Positions 63,488 through 64,000 of a stretch of DNA of 64,000 nt are shown here, in pieces. Position 1 is the first letter of the stretch. The number at the start of each line of letters is the position of its first letter. This stretch comes from Achromobacter aloeverae (lineage in GTDB: Bacteria > Pseudomonadota > Gammaproteobacteria > Burkholderiales > Burkholderiaceae_B): NCBI RefSeq assembly GCF_004121055.1, contig NZ_PYAL01000001.1, forward strand, positions 496,001-560,000. The letters are read 5' to 3'. The notes beneath the pieces were generated by a model, which saw only the letters and a list, made by a program, of their open reading frames with translations, was not told where the DNA came from and searched no databases. The position numbers were made by a program, and so were the translations under genes.

Positions 63488-64000
63488 ATGTCGCTCTATC
63501 TACTCCTGGCCATCTTCGGCTGCCTGGCCGGCGTCACCACGGTCCTGTTCGGTTTCGGCGGCGGCTTCGTCGTCGTGCCGCTTCTTTACAAGCTGCTGAC
63601 ACTGACGCATCCGCCGGGCAGCCCGGCGGCGACGGCGGCGATGCAGATCGCGGTCGCCACGTCCACCTGCGTCATGATCTTCGGCGCCGCCATGGCGACG
63701 CGGCGGCATCAGCGGGCGGGGAACATCGAATGGCCGCGCGTGCGGCCCTTGCTGGCGCCCATCGCCATCGGGGCGGCCTGCGGCGCGGCGGCCGCGACCT
63801 GGGTGGACGGCGGCAGCCTGCGCTGGGCCTTTGCCGGCTACCTGGCCCTGACCATCCTGGATTGCGTGCTGCGGCCGGGCTTCCTGGCGCGGCCGGCCAC
63901 AGCCGCCAGGCGAGCGGGGGCGGCCGCGAACACGCCTGTCGGCCTGGTCATCGGGGTGATCGCCGCCTTCCTGGGCGTCGGCGGCAGCGTCATGACCGTG
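63488..64000 (+). CDS. TauE/SafE-family membrane permease, 3' end outside the window
   Basis: 171 residues are visible with no stop before the window edge. Begins MSLYLLLAIFGCLAGVTTVL with the GFGGGFVVVPLL motif of the family, and repeats it as AFLGVGGSVMTV at the end of the window, consistent with the two-fold repeat of these eight-helix carriers. An in-frame ATG at 63464 would add eight residues. Proposed exporter of sulfite, sulfoacetate or other organic anions; substrate unknown. Probably controlled by the divergent AraC protein. Confidence 0.88.
   Translation, partial: MSLYLLLAIFGCLAGVTTVLFGFGGGFVVVPLLYKLLTLTHPPGSPAATAAMQIAVATSTCVMIFGAAMATRRHQRAGNIEWPRVRPLLAPIAIGAACGAAAATWVDGGSLRWAFAGYLALTILDCVLRPGFLARPATAARRAGAAANTPVGLVIGVIAAFLGVGGSVMTV

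Overview
The window is 64 kb of dense, GC-rich, gene-packed DNA from a beta-proteobacterium. The Bug-family binding protein, the fds formate dehydrogenase, the Prx-Grx hybrid, the homodimeric pyruvate dehydrogenase with lipoyl-bearing E3 and the flagellin all fit the Alcaligenaceae, most likely Bordetella or a close relative such as Achromobacter. Species is not resolvable by eye. I see no rRNA, tRNA, prophage, insertion sequence or CRISPR array.

Layout. 0-7 kb: flagellin fliC with a sigma-28-like promoter and a strong terminator, followed by one giant 1652-residue multidomain glycosyltransferase that carries an in-frame G8 tract. 7-8.7 kb: a small accessory patch (secreted protein, a short ORF with a perfect Shine-Dalgarno, palindromes, AbrB/MazE-like protein, zinc-ribbon protein). 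8.7-14.7 kb: a PrpR-type sigma-54 activator divergent from a four-gene operon (Bug binding protein, LeuC-like and LeuD-like hydro-lyase subunits, isocitrate-lyase/PEP-mutase-family lyase) with a textbook -24/-12 promoter. 14.7-16.3 kb: an insert holding a secreted protein and a VapBC-type toxin-antitoxin pair, flanked by two copies of the 3' end of the next regulator gene. 16.3-24.8 kb: regulator and fdsGBA-fdsD NAD-dependent molybdenum formate dehydrogenase, then an oxalate/formate-type antiporter; the usual fdsC/fdhD is absent.

24.9-35.9 kb: J-domain protein, then aceE-aceF-lpdA (leftward), divergent from a sensor kinase, a FixJ-type regulator and folD. 36-43.4 kb: oligopeptidase A, a Sco-like copper protein, small membrane protein, LysR with quinone reductase, and a flavoprotein disulfide reductase next to a Prx-Grx hybrid peroxidase. 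43.6-50.6 kb: a metal-resistance block, copZ / copA-cueR and cadR / cadA, each with MerR-type 19-bp-spacer promoters, preceded by a 36-37 bp tandem repeat array. 50.7-57.6 kb: a leftward operon atzF-ABC transporter-atzG-atzE-gntR for a ureido/biuret-type nitrogen source. 57.9-62.3 kb: MocR/GabR-like regulator divergent from gabT-gabD (GABA to succinate). 62.4-64 kb: AraC regulator divergent from a TauE/SafE permease cut by the window end.

Most of the window is ordinary metabolism in tight operons with 4-8 bp stop/start overlaps. The most unusual items are the fused flagellin-linked glycosyltransferase with a possible slippage tract, the LeuCD-like plus lyase operon under sigma-54 control, the AtzE/G/F operon without a ring-opening enzyme, and the duplicated regulator 3' end around the VapBC insert. 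Starts, promoters and operators below were read by eye; family assignments rest on recognised motifs and not on database searches.
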